From an uncultured Azohydromonas sp. (GTDB lineage: Bacteria > Pseudomonadota > Gammaproteobacteria > Burkholderiales > Burkholderiaceae_C), in assembly GCF_937926365.1 (NCBI RefSeq), contig NZ_CALAOH010000242.1, forward strand, positions 1 through 14,199: 14,199 nucleotides of DNA, read 5' to 3'. Below the pieces are notes generated by a model, which was not told the origin of the DNA, searched no databases, and saw only the letters and a program-made list of their open reading frames with translations. The position numbers and the translations under genes are program-made. Of the stretch, positions 12,985 through 14,199 are shown one piece after another. Every line of letters starts with the position of its first letter. The first letter of the stretch is position 1.

Positions 12985-14199
12985 ATGACCACAAGACACT
13001 GGACCACCCGCGCGGACAACCGCGCCGCGCGCCTGGCGCGCGCCGCCCAGGCCCTGGGCCCGCGGCTGCGCGGCAGGATCGCCGAAACCGGCGCCATCAC
13101 CGAGCTGCTCGAAGCCGTGATCGAGCCCCGGGACCGCGTCTGCCTCGAAGGCAACAACCAGAAGCAGGCCGACTTCCTGGCCCGCTCGCTGGTGCAGCTG
13201 GACCCGGCGCGCGTGCACGGCCTGCACATGGTGCAGTCGGTGCTGGCGCTGCCCGAGCACCTGGACATCTTCGACTTGGGGCTCGCCGCGAAGCTGGACT
13301 TCAGCTTCTCCGGCCCGCAAGGGGCACGGCTGGCGAAGCTGGTGTCCGCGGGCCGCATCGAGATCGGTGCCATCCACACCTACCTGGAGCTGTTCTCGCG
13401 CTACTTCGTGGACCTCACGCCCCAGGTGGCGCTGGTGGCGGCGCAGGCGGCCGATGCGCAAGGCAACCTCTACACCGGGCCCAACACCGAGGACACGCCC
13501 GCCATCGTCGAGGCCACGGCGTTTTCCGGCGGCATCGTCATCGCGCAGGTGAACGAGCTGGTCGAGGGCGGCACGGCGCTGCCGCGCATCGACATCCCGG
13601 CCGACTGGGTGAGCTTCGTGGTCAAGGCGCCGCGGCCCAACTTCATCGAGCCGCTGTTCACGCGCGACCCGGCGCAGATCAGCGAGATCCAGGTGCTGAT
13701 GGCGATGATGGCCATCAAGGGCATCTATGCCGAGTACGGCGTGCAGCGGCTGAACCACGGCATCGGCTTCGACACCGCGGCCATCGAGCTGCTGCTGCCG
13801 ACCTACGGCGAGCAGCTGGGCCTCAAGGGCAAGATCTGCAAGCACTGGGCGCTGAACCCGCACCCGGCGCTGATCCCGGCCATCGAGGCCGGCTGGGTGG
13901 AGTCCATCCACTCCTTCGGCTCCGAGCTGGGCATGGAGGACTACATCCGCGCCCGCTCCGACGTGTTCTTCACCGGGCCCGACGGCAGCCTGCGCAGCAA
14001 CCGCGCCTTCTGCCAGGCCGCGGGCCACTATGCCTGCGACCTGTTCATCGGCTCCACGCTGCAGCTCGACCTGGACGGCAACAGCTCCACCGCCACGCTG
14101 GGGCGCATCGCCGGCTTCGGCGGCGCGCCCAACATGGGCGCCGACGCGCGCGGGCGCCGCCACGTCAGCCCGGCCTGGCTGCGCGCCGGGCAGGAGGCG
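12985..14199 (+). CDS. mdcA: Malonate decarboxylase alpha subunit, 3' end outside window
   Basis: MdcA exchanges acetate for malonate on the carrier protein, forming malonyl-S-ACP that MdcD/MdcE decarboxylate to acetyl-S-ACP in the cytoplasm. The 405 residues visible are about three quarters of the usual length near 550, and the frame is open to the last base. Diagnostic segments include VCLEGNNQKQADFLARSL (52-69), HMVQSVLALPEHLD (81-94), IEIGAIHTYLELF (125-137), NLYTGPNTEDTPAIVEATAF (161-180), NHGIGFDTAAIELLLPTYGE (257-276) and IAGFGGAPNMGADARGR (375-391). The family resemblance is very strong. The ATG at 12985 lies 42 bp after the carrier gene, without an evident Shine-Dalgarno sequence, which suggests translational linkage within an operon. 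The other mdc subunits are expected beyond position 14199. Confidence 0.95.
   Translation, partial: MTTRHWTTRADNRAARLARAAQALGPRLRGRIAETGAITELLEAVIEPRDRVCLEGNNQKQADFLARSLVQLDPARVHGLHMVQSVLALPEHLDIFDLGLAAKLDFSFSGPQGARLAKLVSAGRIEIGAIHTYLELFSRYFVDLTPQVALVAAQAADAQGNLYTGPNTEDTPAIVEATAFSGGIVIAQVNELVEGGTALPRIDIPADWVSFVVKAPRPNFIEPLFTRDPAQISEIQVLMAMMAIKGIYAEYGVQRLNHGIGFDTAAIELLLPTYGEQLGLKGKICKHWALNPHPALIPAIEAGWVESIHSFGSELGMEDYIRARSDVFFTGPDGSLRSNRAFCQAAGHYACDLFIGSTLQLDLDGNSSTATLGRIAGFGGAPNMGADARGRRHVSPAWLRAGQEA

Noticed and set aside
11512..14163. Very long open frame on the minus strand opposite matC and mdcA
   Set aside because: Its translation is low-complexity, rich in His, Gln, Arg, Gly and Asp, with no family motif. 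It arises because GC-rich third positions on the plus strand remove stop codons from the opposite frame. The plus-strand genes are clear.

Overview
The window looks like a chromosomal segment of a high-GC betaproteobacterium, most likely order Burkholderiales and Comamonadaceae-like. The grounds are the very strong GC bias at third codon positions, an Omp32-type porin, a BktB-type thiolase, a Bug-family binding protein, and dispersed hairpin repeats. Genus cannot be fixed from sequence alone. No tRNA, rRNA, CRISPR array, insertion sequence or prophage gene was seen.

Layout. (1) 1-1357: the last codons of pntB (NADPH-producing transhydrogenase), then a complete bktB-type beta-ketothiolase ending in a perfect 26-bp palindrome. 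(2) 1440-3638: a LysR-type regulator (+) convergent with an outer-membrane porin (-), with hairpins between them. (3) 3639-6363: a 621-bp divergent intergenic region carrying a REP-like element and a candidate operator, then a DctA-type dicarboxylate carrier and a GntR/FCD regulator. (4) 6540-7228: two small genes, an 80-aa protein of unknown function and a 113-aa protein resembling the malonate decarboxylase acyl-carrier subunit (MdcC) but lacking the serine that carries the prosthetic group. (5) 7404-8945: a methyl-accepting chemotaxis protein with a plausible sigma-28 promoter. (6) 8978-14199: the start of a malonate catabolism locus: mdcR-type LysR regulator, Bug-family periplasmic binding protein, MatC-type carrier, and mdcA cut by the window end.

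How it fits together. The window is rich in carboxylate uptake: a porin, a DctA carrier, a Bug binding protein and a MatC carrier, with two LysR regulators and one GntR regulator. The right-hand end should bring malonate into the cell for decarboxylation to acetate or acetyl-ACP; the remaining mdc subunits are expected just beyond the window. The MdcC-like gene about 6 kb upstream of mdcA, with alanine in place of the modified serine, is the most unusual protein feature. Two repeat elements of about 107 bp (3914-4021 and 10114-10219) show swapped but internally compensated hairpin stems; each lies upstream of a transporter gene. Further candidate control sites are a GntR/FCD-like palindrome upstream of dctA and three evenly spaced CGTTACG half-sites upstream of the Bug gene.
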